From Acidobacteriota bacterium (GTDB lineage Bacteria; Acidobacteriota; Thermoanaerobaculia; Multivoradales; JAHZIX01), in assembly GCA_034211275.1 (NCBI GenBank), contig JAXHTF010000009.1:1-64000 (forward strand): a stretch of DNA of 64,000 bases. Reading direction: 5' to 3'. Made by a program: the position numbers and the translations under genes. Positions 1 to 9,300 of the stretch are shown here, one piece after another. A model generated the notes under the pieces. The model saw only the letters and a program-made list of their open reading frames with translations, was not told where the DNA came from and made no database searches. Within the stretch, counting starts at the first letter, position 1, and each line of letters starts with the position of its first letter.

Positions 1-1
1 G

Positions 2-328
2 GACGATCAGGTGGGTGGCCCCACCTACACCGTCTATCTGGCCCGCGCCCTGGCGGATCTGGCGGCCACCGACGCCGCCGGCATCGTGCACTATCAGAAT
101 CAGCCGCCGGTTTCGTGGTTCGGCTTCACCCGGGAGATCGTCCGTCTGTGGAATCCGGAAGTGGAGGTGGTGCCCGTGACCAGCAACGAATTTCCCCGCC
201 CGGCGCCCCGTCCGGCGTACTCCGTGCTCGACATCAGCCGCTTTGAACAGCTGCTGGGGCGGCCGGCGGAGTCCTGGAGTGCCGGTTTGGCCGAATACCT
301 CGCGACCCTGCGGGCAAGGAGCAATTGA
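2..328 (+). CDS. rfbD: dTDP-4-dehydrorhamnose reductase, C-terminal part (cut by window edge)
   Basis: The reading frame is open from the window edge, so this is the last ~108 residues of a longer protein. It opens with a DDQVGGPTYT segment, matching the conserved D(D/E)Q.G.PT motif of RfbD, and continues with a VSWFGFTREIV helix and a RPAYSVLDISRF segment, both typical of the RfbD C-terminal substrate-binding lobe. The family reduces dTDP-4-dehydro-L-rhamnose to dTDP-L-rhamnose with NAD(P)H for surface glycans. It is followed after 3 bp by a GDP-mannose dehydratase-like gene, so it is part of a nucleotide-sugar cluster. The N-terminal Rossmann fold lies outside the window. Confidence 0.85.
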   Translation, partial: DDQVGGPTYTVYLARALADLAATDAAGIVHYQNQPPVSWFGFTREIVRLWNPEVEVVPVTSNEFPRPAPRPAYSVLDISRFEQLLGRPAESWSAGLAEYLATLRARSN

Positions 329-331
329 CCG

Positions 332-1303
332 ATGAAAGCCTTGATCACCGGGATCACCGGTTTCGCCGGCTCCCATCTCGCGGAGCTGCTACTCGCCGAG
401 CATCCGGAAGTGGAGCTCTATGGCATCTACCGCTGGCGCAGCCGCACCGAGAACATCGACCACCTGATGGACCAGGTCGACATGACCGAGACCGATCTGC
501 GCGATTATTCGTCGGTGCACAAGGTGCTGGCGGCGGTGCGGCCGGACGTCATCTTCCATCTGGCGGCGCAGAGCTACGTGCCGTCCAGCTGGTCGGCGCC
601 CACCGAAACCCTGACCACCAACATTACCGGCCAGACCCACCTCTTCGAGGCCATCCGGGCTCTACAGCTGGATCCGGTGGTGCAGATCGCCTGCTCCAGC
701 GAAGAGTACGGTCTGGTCAAGCCAGAGGAGACGCCGATCCGGGAGACCAACCCGCTGCGGCCCCTGTCTCCCTACGCCGTCTCCAAGGTGGGTCAGGACT
801 TGCTGGCGTACCAGTATTTTCAGAGCTATGGCCTGAAGGTGATCCGCACCCGCGGCTTCAACCACACCGGTCCCCGGCGGGGGGAGGTCTTCGTCACCTC
901 TAATTTCGCCAAGCAGATCGCTTCCATCGAGGCCGGCCTCCGGGAACCGGTGATCCGGGTGGGCAATCTGGAGGCGGTGCGCGACTTCACCGACGTGCGG
1001 GACATGGTGCGCGCCTACTGGCTGGCGGTGACCCGTGGCAAGCCCGGCGAGGTCTACAACATCGCCACCGGCGACGGCATCACCATCCGCGAGCTCCTCG
1101 ACCGCCTGCTCGCTCTGAGCACGGCGGAGGTGCGCATCGAGGTGGATCCGGAGCGTCTGCGGCCTTCGGACGTGGAGATCCTCATCGGAGACAGCTCGAA
1201 ATTCCGGGCTGACACCGGCTGGGAGCCCAAGATACCCTTGGATCAGACCCTGCAGGACATCCTGAACTATTGGCGCGAGCGCCTGGCGAAAGAGGCTCAG
1301 TAA
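332..1303 (+). CDS. gmd: GDP-mannose 4,6-dehydratase-like SDR
   Basis: An extended short-chain dehydrogenase of 323 aa. The N-terminus has the NAD(P)-binding TGITGFAGSH glycine motif (residues 7-16). The catalytic pair is Y148 and K152 in SPYAVSK, with the S/E region in CSSEEYG (about 121-127), as in GDP-mannose 4,6-dehydratases, which form GDP-4-keto-6-deoxy-D-mannose. The ATG lies 3 bp after rfbD and gives a start typical of the family. The family call is firm. The exact substrate (GDP-mannose versus another nucleotide sugar) is inferred from overall similarity and from the second SDR directly downstream, which could be the matching reductase. Confidence 0.78.
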   Translation: MKALITGITGFAGSHLAELLLAEHPEVELYGIYRWRSRTENIDHLMDQVDMTETDLRDYSSVHKVLAAVRPDVIFHLAAQSYVPSSWSAPTETLTTNITGQTHLFEAIRALQLDPVVQIACSSEEYGLVKPEETPIRETNPLRPLSPYAVSKVGQDLLAYQYFQSYGLKVIRTRGFNHTGPRRGEVFVTSNFAKQIASIEAGLREPVIRVGNLEAVRDFTDVRDMVRAYWLAVTRGKPGEVYNIATGDGITIRELLDRLLALSTAEVRIEVDPERLRPSDVEILIGDSSKFRADTGWEPKIPLDQTLQDILNYWRERLAKEAQ

Positions 1304-1383
1304 ATGCTCCTACGGAGCGGATCGGGATTGACCCAGTCTGGAATGAGCCCGTCGAGAGTCGGCCAATGGAGCATGGGCTCGCC

Positions 1384-2298
1384 ATGCGCTTCCTGATCAC
1401 CGGCATCAGCGGCTTCGTCGGCTGCCACCTGGCTCGTCATCTCGTCGATAGCGGGGCGGAGGTGGTGGGCACCTGCTTGGGGGCGTGCCCGGAGCTGCCC
1501 GGGGTGAAGGTCTACGATGCGGATCTCCTCGATCCGTCGGAGCTCGCCCGGGTGGTGGAGGAGGCGAACCCGGAGGTGGTGGTGCACCTGGGGGGGCGAA
1601 GCCACGTCGGGGAGTCCTGGAAGAAGATGGCGGAGCATTTCCAGGTCAACGTGCTGGGTACCGAGAACCTGCTCAAGGCCGCCGCCGGCCGGCGGGTGGT
1701 GTTGGCGTCCAGCGCCGAGGTCTATGGCCGAGTGCCGGAGGCTCAGCAGCCCATCGGGGAGGAGCAGCCGCTGGCGCCGCGCACCCCGTACGCTCTCACC
1801 AAAGCCGCTGCCGAGCGCCTGGCCCTGGGGGCCGGTGCGGTGGTGGTGCGCTCGTTCAATGTCGTCGGTCCCGGGCAGGCGCCGCAATTCGCCCTGCCGG
1901 CCTTCACCGCTCAGCTGGCGGCCATCGAAGCCGGGCGTCAGGAGCCGGTGCTGAAGGTGGGCAACCTGGGAGCGCGGCGCGATTTCGTCCACATCGCCGA
2001 CGCCGTCAGAGGCTATCGCCTGGCGGCGGAGCGGGGCGAGAGCGGCGGTGTTTACAACCTGGCCACCGGCGTTGACCACAGCGTGCGGGAAGTGCTCGAG
2101 AAGCTCATCCAGGTCTCCGGTCTGAAGGTCGACGTGGAGCAGGATTCGCGGCGGGTGCGGCCGGTGGATGTGGCGCTGCTGCGCGGTGACAGTCGCCGCC
2201 TGGAAGCTTTGGGATGGTCGGTGGAGTTTGATCTGGACCGAGCGCTGGAAGATTTGTGGGCGGCGCGAACGCTGCCGGTGCTGGAGGTGCCGCCATGA
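1384..2298 (+). CDS. NAD-dependent epimerase/reductase, possible GDP-4-keto-6-deoxymannose reductase
   Basis: A second extended SDR (304 aa from ATG 1384). It starts directly with MRFLITGISGFVGCH, the cofactor-binding glycine motif; an in-frame ATG at 1366 would add only six residues. The active-site motif is in TPYALTK, with a SSAEVYG serine region before it. Sequence style and position next to gmd suggest the Rmd-type reductase that would finish GDP-D-rhamnose, but an epimerase role is possible. Its TGA overlaps the next gene's ATG (ATGA), indicating translational coupling to the prenol-kinase-like gene. Confidence 0.72.
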   Translation: MRFLITGISGFVGCHLARHLVDSGAEVVGTCLGACPELPGVKVYDADLLDPSELARVVEEANPEVVVHLGGRSHVGESWKKMAEHFQVNVLGTENLLKAAAGRRVVLASSAEVYGRVPEAQQPIGEEQPLAPRTPYALTKAAAERLALGAGAVVVRSFNVVGPGQAPQFALPAFTAQLAAIEAGRQEPVLKVGNLGARRDFVHIADAVRGYRLAAERGESGGVYNLATGVDHSVREVLEKLIQVSGLKVDVEQDSRRVRPVDVALLRGDSRRLEALGWSVEFDLDRALEDLWAARTLPVLEVPP

Positions 2299-3683
2299 AC
2301 GCTGACGGTGGAAGCGCGGACGTGGCGAGCTTGGGCCGCGCTAGCTCGGGCCTGAGCCGGGGCGAGGTGCTGCGCAAGCTGGTGCATATGTCGGTGGGTT
2401 TCATCGCCTTCGCCGTGCGCCCTCTGGGGCCGATGCTGGCCGCCCTCTGCGCCCTGGCAGCGCTGCTCTTCAACCTGCTGATCCTGCCGCGCATCGGCGG
2501 CCGGAGCCTGTGGCGGGAGGCTGAGACGGCGCGGGGCATGTCCTTGGGCATCGTGTTCTACCCGCTGACGGTGCTGATCCTGATCCTCGCCTTCCACCAG
2601 CGGCTGGAGGTGGCTGCAGGGGTTTGGGGCATCCTCGCTTTCGGCGACGGTATGGCCTCGCTGGTGGGCATGGCCCTGGGGCGCCACAAGCTGCCCTGGA
2701 ATCCCGGCAAGAGCTGGCTCGGCTCGCTGGCCTACGTCTTCTTCGGCACCCTCGCCTGCGCGGTGTTGGTGCAGTGGACCGCTCCCGACCGCTACTCCCT
2801 CGTCTTTGCGCTGGCGATTTCCTTCGGTGCCGCTCTCTTCGCGGCCATCCTCGAGTCCCAGCCCCAAGGCCTGGACGACAATATCGGGGTCCCGCTGCTC
2901 ACCGGCTTGTGGCTCTACTGCTTGTTGCTGGCGGAGAATACCTGGGCGAATCTGCTGCAGCCGGACATGGCCTCGCAGCTGGCCATCGCGGCGGCGGTCA
3001 ATCTGGTGCTGGCGCTGGCGGGCTACGCTGCCCGCTCGGTCAACCTGTCGGGAATGATCGGCGGCTTCCTCATCGGCACCGCCATCTACGCCTGCCTCGG
3101 CTGGCAGGGCTATCTACTGCTCTTGACCTTCTTCATCCTCGGCACCGCCTGCACCAAGCTCGGCTATCGGCGCAAGGCGGAGCGCGGTCTGGCCCAGGAG
3201 GGCGGAGGCCGCCGCGGTGCTCGCCATGCGGTGGCCAATACCGGGGTCGCCGCCGCCTGTGCTCTCTTCGCCCTGATCACCCCCAACACCGAGATCTTCG
3301 CCATCGCTTTTGCGGCGGCTTTCGCCACCGCATCGGCGGATACGGTGTCCAGCGAGATCGGCCAGCTGTGGGGCCGCCGCACCTTCCTCATCACCAATCT
3401 GCGGCCGGTGCCGCCGGGCACCGAGGGGGCGGTGTCGTTGGAGGGTACCCTGGCGGGGCTCGCCGGGGCGGCGCTGGTGGCGGTCTTGGGGGCGGTGCTG
3501 GGGCTCTTCGGCCCCGGCGCGGTCTTGGTGGTCACGGTGGCGGCCTTCGTCGGCACCACTCTGGAGAGTCTCGCTGGCGCGACCCTGGAGCGGCGCGGCC
3601 TGCTGGACAACGAGGCGATCAATTTTCTGAACACCCTGGTGGGGGCCCTGACCGCGGCGGCGCTCGTCCCGCTGTTACCGTAA
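2295..3683 (+). CDS. Fused prenol-kinase-like (CTP-dependent) and DUF92 membrane protein
   Basis: A polytopic membrane protein of 462 aa. The start is the ATG at 2295 that overlaps the preceding stop; the frame stays open further upstream, but that would cut into the SDR. The N-terminal half has GEVLRKLVHM and the GDGMASLVGMALG...GKSWLGS pattern of CTP-dependent lipid-alcohol kinases (dolichol/phytol kinase, VTE5 type). The C-terminal half, from about NLSGMIGGFLIG, is a DUF92/TMEM19 domain with ASADTVSSEIGQLWG and PVPPGTEGAVSLEGT. In plants, VTE5 makes phytyl-phosphate and the DUF92 protein VTE6 makes phytyl-diphosphate, so this fusion could convert a prenol to prenyl-diphosphate in the membrane. 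The UbiA gene downstream fits. The substrate is unknown. Confidence 0.75.
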   Translation: MNADGGSADVASLGRASSGLSRGEVLRKLVHMSVGFIAFAVRPLGPMLAALCALAALLFNLLILPRIGGRSLWREAETARGMSLGIVFYPLTVLILILAFHQRLEVAAGVWGILAFGDGMASLVGMALGRHKLPWNPGKSWLGSLAYVFFGTLACAVLVQWTAPDRYSLVFALAISFGAALFAAILESQPQGLDDNIGVPLLTGLWLYCLLLAENTWANLLQPDMASQLAIAAAVNLVLALAGYAARSVNLSGMIGGFLIGTAIYACLGWQGYLLLLTFFILGTACTKLGYRRKAERGLAQEGGGRRGARHAVANTGVAAACALFALITPNTEIFAIAFAAAFATASADTVSSEIGQLWGRRTFLITNLRPVPPGTEGAVSLEGTLAGLAGAALVAVLGAVLGLFGPGAVLVVTVAAFVGTTLESLAGATLERRGLLDNEAINFLNTLVGALTAAALVPLLP

Positions 3684-3740
3684 GGCCGCTGCTACCCTGA
3701 GGCCGCTGCCGCCTTGAGGCCTTTGCCGCCTTGAGCCTGC
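3675..3740 (+). repeat. 17-bp degenerate tandem repeat across the DUF92 stop codon
   Basis: Three 17-bp units (3675-3691, 3692-3708, 3709-3725) plus a 15-base fourth (3726-3740). The units read ttaccgtaaggccgctg, ctaccctgaggccgctg and ccgccttgaggcctttg. Unit 1 contains the TAA of the gene, and later units carry TGA at the equivalent place, so the repeat looks like successive duplications of the gene's 3' end. Confidence 0.75.
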
Positions 3741-3777
3741 AACCCCGCCCGCTGATTCGAGACTTCGAGGATTCGTC

Positions 3778-4764
3778 GTGAGCAAACTCCAGAGCTATCT
3801 CCGCTTGGCCCGGCCGTTCACCCTCTTGCCGCCGCTGCTGGGCATCGTGTCCGGCGCCGTCTGCGCCTTCGGCTCGGTGCACAACCCCGACCCCCAGAGC
3901 CGCCTGACTCTGTCGGTGGTGCTGACGGTGGCGCTGGGCTCGCTGTGCGCCAGTTTTCTCAACGCTGCCTCCAACGCCATCAACCAAATCTACGACCTGG
4001 AGATCGACCGCCTCAACAAGCCCGACCGGCCGCTGGTCACCGGCGCCCTGAGTCTGCGGGAGGGGTGGATTTTCACCTGGGTGATGTATGTGTTGGCGCT
4101 GGTGCCCACCTGGCTGGTGGTGGTTTACCCCTACAACACCTGGTCGGAGAAGCTCGGCGCTCCCCTGGCCTACCACGAGACCTTCTTCATCTACCTGGCG
4201 GGGCTGGTCTTCACCTTCGTCTACTCCGCCCCGGTGGCGGGCCGCACCAAGGCGCGAGGAGTGTGGGCGAATCTCACCATCGCCATTCCCCGGGGGGTGC
4301 TGCTGAAGGTGGCGGGGTGGGCCATGGTGGCGCACATCTTCCACTGGGAGCCCTGGTTCATCGGCGCCATCTTCGGCATCTACCTCATCGGCGCCTCGGC
4401 GACCAAGGATTTCGCCGACATGGAGGGGGATCTGGCCGGCGGCTGCAAGACCCTGCCCATTCTCTATGGGGTGCGCAAGGCGGCGTGGATGATCAGCCCG
4501 TTCTTCGTTCTGCCCTGGCTGCTGTTGCCGGTCGGAGCCTATATGCCCGATCCCCAGAACCCGGAGCATCCCATCCTCACCGGCAACGCGCCTTTCCTGG
4601 TGATGTTGGGGCTGTTGCTCACTGTGTGGGGGGCCTACACGGTGTACTTGCTGGTGCGCGATCCGGATTCGCTGGCGCGCACCGAAAATCACCCCTCCTG
4701 GACCCATATGTACTTGATGATGATGGCGGCCCAGGTCGGTTTCGCCGTTGCCTACCTGCTCTGA
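3778..4764 (+). CDS. UbiA-family prenyltransferase
   Basis: A 328 aa integral membrane protein with about nine hydrophobic helices and a GTG start at 3778. The first aspartate-rich motif is NAINQIYDLEIDRLNKPDRP (NxxxDxxxD) and the second is DFADMEGD; together they bind Mg2+ and prenyl-diphosphate. The family transfers polyprenyl chains to aromatic or lipid acceptors, as in menaquinone, tocopherol-like or archaeal-type lipid synthesis. It is neither ctaB (present at 19477) nor clearly MenA. It follows the prenol-kinase/DUF92 fusion after about 95 bp, so the pair may activate and then transfer a prenyl group. The acceptor cannot be told from sequence. Confidence 0.85.
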   Translation: MSKLQSYLRLARPFTLLPPLLGIVSGAVCAFGSVHNPDPQSRLTLSVVLTVALGSLCASFLNAASNAINQIYDLEIDRLNKPDRPLVTGALSLREGWIFTWVMYVLALVPTWLVVVYPYNTWSEKLGAPLAYHETFFIYLAGLVFTFVYSAPVAGRTKARGVWANLTIAIPRGVLLKVAGWAMVAHIFHWEPWFIGAIFGIYLIGASATKDFADMEGDLAGGCKTLPILYGVRKAAWMISPFFVLPWLLLPVGAYMPDPQNPEHPILTGNAPFLVMLGLLLTVWGAYTVYLLVRDPDSLARTENHPSWTHMYLMMMAAQVGFAVAYLL

Positions 4765-4785
4765 GCCCAAGGCTCTAAGCCCGAG
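4758..4785 (+). repeat. 14-bp tandem duplication across the UbiA stop codon
   Basis: Two 14-bp units, gctctgagcccaag (4758-4771) and gctctaagcccgag (4772-4785), with a partial third copy starting gctgcaggg. The TGA of the UbiA gene lies in the first unit and a TAA occupies the same place in the second. It has the same architecture as the repeat at 3675-3740. Confidence 0.65.
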
Positions 4786-4811
4786 GCTGCAGGGTCACTA
4801 CCTCGCCCCCG

Positions 4812-4842
4812 TTGGGTGTCGACGGCGAGGGTTGGGTACAAT
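4812..4842 (+). promoter_or_regulatory. Candidate sigma70-type promoter for the DUF1232 gene
   Basis: A TACAAT hexamer at 4837-4842 lies 28 bp before the start codon at 4870, with a TTGGGT hexamer at 4812-4817. The 19-bp spacer is long, so the -10 is better supported than the -35. An aaggga ribosome-binding site follows near 4853-4860. Confidence 0.35.
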
Positions 4843-4869
4843 GTCGGCGCCAAGAAGGGAATTACCGAG

Positions 4870-5460
4870 ATGAGTCAGCAAGACGGGAGCCAGTGGCAGG
4901 AGGGCGCGCCGGAGGCGCGACTGGAAGGCGAGCTGGTGGATCCGGAGGTCCGAGGCCTGCCGGAATCGGAGCGCCTGTTGAGCTTCTACGACCGCCTGCG
5001 CCAACGCATGCTCGACGCCGCCGAGGGCCGCGCCGGCGAGAAGGGCCAGCGGGCGGCGGATTTGCTACTGGTGGTTCCGGATGTTTTCCTGCTCCTGGTA
5101 CGCATGGTCCTCGACCGGGAAGTGCCGCGGGGCACCCGCAACCTCATTGGCGGGGCGCTGCTCTACTTCCTCGTGCCCATGGATCTGTTGCCCGAGGCCT
5201 TCATGGGGCCTTTGGGGTTCACCGACGATCTGTTGCTGGCGGCGGCGGTGCTCAGCGCTGCCATGGGGCCGGCCCTCGAACCCATCGCTGAGCGCCATTG
5301 GAGCGGTCGCCCGGGGGTGCGTAGAGCCCTCGGGGATGCCGCGGTTTCCGCCCGGGCGCTACTCGGCGAGCCCATCCTCAAGCGCATCGGTCGGCTCCTC
5401 GAGCGCCGAGGCATCGATCTCGATGAGACGGTCGACAGAAAGAAGGCCGAGGTGCGGTGA
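4870..5460 (+). CDS. DUF1232 (YkvA-like) membrane protein
   Basis: A 196 aa protein. The ATG at 4870, preceded by aagaaggga, was chosen over an upstream in-frame codon that would add 18 low-complexity residues. The core VPDVFLLLVRMVLDREVP...GALLYFLVPMDLLPEAFMGPLGFTDD matches the DUF1232 pattern, in which a short membrane hairpin contains the conserved (Y/F)xxxPxDxxPD-like turn and an (I/F)GxxDD motif. The acidic N-terminal ~60 residues and the basic C-terminus are not conserved in the family. The function is unknown. The gene stands alone, with about 260 bp before the respiratory operon. Confidence 0.75.
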   Translation: MSQQDGSQWQEGAPEARLEGELVDPEVRGLPESERLLSFYDRLRQRMLDAAEGRAGEKGQRAADLLLVVPDVFLLLVRMVLDREVPRGTRNLIGGALLYFLVPMDLLPEAFMGPLGFTDDLLLAAAVLSAAMGPALEPIAERHWSGRPGVRRALGDAAVSARALLGEPILKRIGRLLERRGIDLDETVDRKKAEVR

Positions 5461-5528
5461 GGGTGGCTTAGCGACAGCCGGACGCCTTTTTCCGGCCGGT
5501 GCGGGTTTCGGCGGACGGCCGGATGCTC

Positions 5529-5631
5529 TACAATTCACCGGACCGCTGTTGAAGGCTGCCCCCGCCCGATGCTGGTCCGGGGGGCATAGGCTCTCGAGGA
5601 GGCTGGAAATCCTCAGGGTTTGTGCTAGAGT
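5529..5631 (+). promoter_or_regulatory. Candidate promoter elements upstream of the act/cta operon
   Basis: Two possible -10 elements are visible: CTCTACAAT, with TACAAT at 5529-5534, and an extended -10 TGCTAGAGT at 5623-5631 with a weak TGGAAA-like -35 about 16 bp upstream. If the second is used, transcription would start near 5638, right at the palindrome at 5637-5656. The sequence alone does not decide between them. Confidence 0.35.
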
Positions 5632-5636
5632 GCCGG

Positions 5637-5656
5637 CTTGTGAAACTTTTCACAAG
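5637..5656. promoter_or_regulatory. Perfect Crp/Fnr-family operator
   Basis: CTTGTGAAACTTTTCACAAG is a perfect 9-bp inverted repeat with a 2-bp centre, and it contains TGTGA-N6-TCACA, the classical consensus of the Crp family. It lies 69 bp before actA, the first gene of the respiratory operon, in otherwise non-repetitive DNA. Depending on which upstream promoter is active it could act as a block near +1, or as an activator site for a start further downstream. Confidence 0.75.
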
Positions 5657-5724
5657 GTCTTCGGCTCGGCCTGTGGCCCGAGTTCGGGAGACCGAGATCA
5701 ACGAGAAATAAAGGCAGAGCAGTT

Positions 5725-6381
5725 ATGGCCCAGATCTTCAAGCGCAGCGCCAATGCGTTGGCCCTGGCGAGCATCATCCTTGGCGGGACGCTGGTCGTCG
5801 GCACCCTGCTGTTGGTGTTCAAGCTGGCCCAGTCGCCGTTCATGACCGATCAGGGAGTGGTGATCAACCAGCCGGTGCCCTTTAGTCACGACCACCACAC
5901 GGCGGTCTTGGGCATTCACTGTGGGTACTGTCACACCTCGGTGGAGAAGTCGGCCTTCGCCGGCATCCCGCCCACCGAAACGTGCATGAACTGCCACAAG
6001 CTCATCTGGAACGACAGCCCCATGCTCGAGCCGATCCGCGCCAGCTATCGCGACAACGAGCCCATCCGCTGGGAGCGGGTCAACGACCTGCCCGACTTCG
6101 TGTACTTCAACCACAGCATTCACGTCGCCAAGGGCATGGGCTGCAACACCTGCCACGGACAGATCAACGAAATGCCTCTGGTCTTCCAAGCGGAAACCCT
6201 CCAGATGAATTGGTGCCTCGACTGCCACCGCAACCCTGAGAAGTACGTACGGCCACGGGAAGAGGTTTACAACATGGACTGGGAATTGCCGGCGGGAGTC
6301 ACTCAGGCGGAGCTGGGAGCCGAGCTGGTGGCGGAATACAACATTCAGCCGCAGGACACCTGCTCCACGTGCCATCGATGA
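5725..6381 (+). CDS. actA: Alternative complex III pentaheme cytochrome c subunit
   Basis: A 218 aa protein with an N-terminal membrane anchor (about 10-35) and exactly five CxxCH heme c motifs: CGYCH, CMNCH, CNTCH, CLDCH and CSTCH. This is the ActA signature. It receives electrons within alternative complex III, which oxidises quinol and reduces cytochrome c or the partner oxidase on the outer face of the membrane. It is the first gene of a co-directional chain actABCDEF-sco-ctaCDEF, and the Crp-type palindrome upstream suggests control by oxygen or energy state. Length and heme count fit the family. Confidence 0.92.
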   Translation: MAQIFKRSANALALASIILGGTLVVGTLLLVFKLAQSPFMTDQGVVINQPVPFSHDHHTAVLGIHCGYCHTSVEKSAFAGIPPTETCMNCHKLIWNDSPMLEPIRASYRDNEPIRWERVNDLPDFVYFNHSIHVAKGMGCNTCHGQINEMPLVFQAETLQMNWCLDCHRNPEKYVRPREEVYNMDWELPAGVTQAELGAELVAEYNIQPQDTCSTCHR

Positions 6382-6391
6382 TTGCGGGGAG

Positions 6392-9300
6392 ATGACCTTG
6401 AACGATCAGGAACAGAAATACGGCGAGCCGGCGGCCCCCGGCCGCGAACCGCGCAAGGCCTCACCCCTGCGCATCCTGCCCGAAGAGGCCCGTCCGGAAT
6501 CGCCCGCCGCGGATGCGGCGCCGCGGCTGAGCTCCGCCACCGTGCGTGAGAGCCTCAAGGGAAAGAGCGGTCGCAACTACTGGCGCAGCCTCGACGAGCT
6601 GGCGCAGAGCGACGATTTCCAGGAGATGCTGCACCGGGAGTTTCCCCGGCAGGCCTCCGAGTGGGACGAGGGCGTCAGCCGGCGCCGCTTCCTTCAGCTC
6701 TCCGCCGCCAGCCTGTCGCTGGCCGGTCTCACCGCCTGCACCCGCCAGCCGTCGGAACGCATCGTTCCCTACGTCAAGCAGCCCGAGGAGATCGTTCCCG
6801 GACGTAGCCTGCACTTCGCCACCGCCTCCGTCGGGGGCGGCGGCTATGCCGTCGGCGCGTTGGTGGAGAATCATCAGGGCCGCCCCATCAAGGTGGAGGG
6901 CAACCCCGACCACCCGGCGAGCCTGGGCGCCGCCGGCGCCACCGACCAAGCGAGCATTCTCGATCTCTACGATCCGGATCGCTCGCGCAACGTTTTGCAC
7001 CTGGGCCGGGCCAGCCAGTGGGCCACTCTCACCGCCGCCCTCGAGCCGCTGCTCGGGGCTCAGCAGGCGGTCGGCGGTGAAGATCTGCGGATTCTCACCG
7101 GCGGGGTCACCTCGCCGACCCTGGCGGCACAAATGGAGGCCGTGCAGCAGCGCTTCCCCTCCGCCCGCTGGCATCAGTGGGATCCCGCCGTCGGCGTTGC
7201 GCGGGAAGGCGACCGCCAGGCCTTCGGGGACGGCGTCGAGACCCACTACGACGTCAGCAAGGCGCAGGTCATTCTGTCTCTGGATTCGGACTTTCTGAGC
7301 GAGGGGCCTGGGCACCTACGCTACGCTCGGGACTTCGCCGCCAGCCGCAAGGTTCACGAGAACGACGGCAAGATGAGCCGGCTGTATGCCGTGGAGAGCA
7401 CGCCCACCTCCACCGGCGCCGCCGCTGACCATCGTCTGCCGCTATCCGCTGCCGAGGTGGGGCGCTTCGCCCTGGCGCTCGCCGCCGAGCTCGGCGTGGC
7501 CGGAGCTCGCCAGCCAGCCGGCGGCTTCTCGTCGCCGGAGGCGGAGGCCTGGGTCCAGGCTGTGGCGGAGGACCTCCGCGCTCACGGTGGCAGCAGCCTG
7601 GTGGTGCCCGGCGCCTACGCTTCGCCGGCGCTCCACGTCATGGCCCACGCCATCAACCAGGCTCTGGGCAATGTCGGCACCACGGTGGTGGTCACCGAGG
7701 CGGTGGCGGCCCAGCCCGCGGGGGGTGCCGGAACCCTGGAAGAGCTCGTCGCGGACATGAACGCCGGCAAGGTCTCTCTGCTCTTCATCCTCGACACCAA
7801 TCCCCTGTTCACTGCCCCGGCGGGCCTCGGCTTCGCCGACGCCGTGCAGAAGGTGGGGATGCGGGTGCACCTGGGGGCCTATGCGGACGAGACCGCCGAG
7901 TACTGCCAGTGGCATGTCCCCATGTCCCACTGGCTGGAGGCCTGGAGCGACGCTCGGGCCTACGACGGCACCGCGAGCATCGTTCAGCCCCTCATCGAGC
8001 CGCTCTATGAGAGCAAGTCCATCCACGAAATGACCGCGCTGCTCACCGGTGAGACCGGCTACTCCGGCTACGAGACCGTGCAGCGCTACTGGCAGGCCCA
8101 GGGCATGAGCGAAGCCGCCTGGCGCAAGGCGCTCCACGACGGCATCGTCGAGGGCAGCGCACTGTCGCCGCGGGGAGCCGCGGTGCAAGGAGCTGCCGTG
8201 TCCCGCGCCGCCGCCCAGCTGGAAGAGGCCTCGCCCGCCGGGGAGGGGAGCCTGGAGCTCACCTTCCGGCCCGATCCCTCGATCGTCGATGGCCGCTACG
8301 CCAATAACGGCTGGCTGCAGGAGGTGCCCAAGCCGCTGACCAAGCTAACCTGGGACAACGCCCTGATGATCAGCCCGGCGGATGTGGACCGTCTGGGGCT
8401 GGCGGGGGAGATGGACGAGTTCCACGTTCTTCCCCAACAGCTCCACGGCGATGAGAAGAAGGCCCAGCACCTGCTGGAGGCCAGTGGCAAGATGGTGCGG
8501 GTGAGCGTCGGCGACCAAAGCCTCGAGGTACCCCTGTGGGTGCTGCCGGGGCAGGCCGCGGGCACCGTCACCCTGCACCTCGGCTACGGCCGCCGCCGCG
8601 CCGGCGCTGTCGGCACCGGCACCGGCTTCGACGCCTATCAGCTGCAGGGAGGCGAGTCCCCCTGGCACCGCTCCGGGGTCACCCTCGAAGCCGCCGGCGG
8701 CACCTACGACCTGGCCTCCACCCAGCGGCACAGCAACATCCCGGTGGAGAGCGAGGAAGCTCACGACCGGCACCTGGTGCGCACCGCCTCCCTGGCGGAC
8801 TTCCTCGAACATCCGGAGATCATCGAGGAGATGGGCCACGCCGAGATGGCCAAGCACAGCTTCTACGAGGGCTTTGAATACAACGACTACCGCTGGGGCA
8901 TGATCATCGATCTCAACTCCTGCCTCGGCTGCAACGCCTGTGTGGTGGCCTGCCAGGCGGAGAACAACATCCCGGTGGTGGGCAAGGAGCAGGTGGCCCG
9001 GGGCCGCGAGATGCATTGGATGCGCATCGACCGCTACTACGAAGGCGGGGTCGACAATCCGAAAATGCACCAGCAGCCGGTGACCTGCATGCAATGCGAG
9101 CAGGCGCCCTGCGAGCTGGTCTGCCCGGTGGCGGCGACGGTGCACAACCAGCACGGCCTCAACGACATGGTCTACAACCGCTGTGTCGGCACCCGCTACT
9201 GCTCCAACAACTGCCCCTACAAGGTGCGCCGCTTCAACTTCCTGCTGTACAACAAGTCCAAGGATCCGGTCACGGCCATGGCCCGCAATCCGGAGGTCAC

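Noticed and set aside
3778-4764. UbiA gene as a second ctaB (heme o synthase)
   Set aside because: A clear ctaB lies at 19477. This protein lacks the CtaB-specific late motif and sits with the prenol-kinase fusion.
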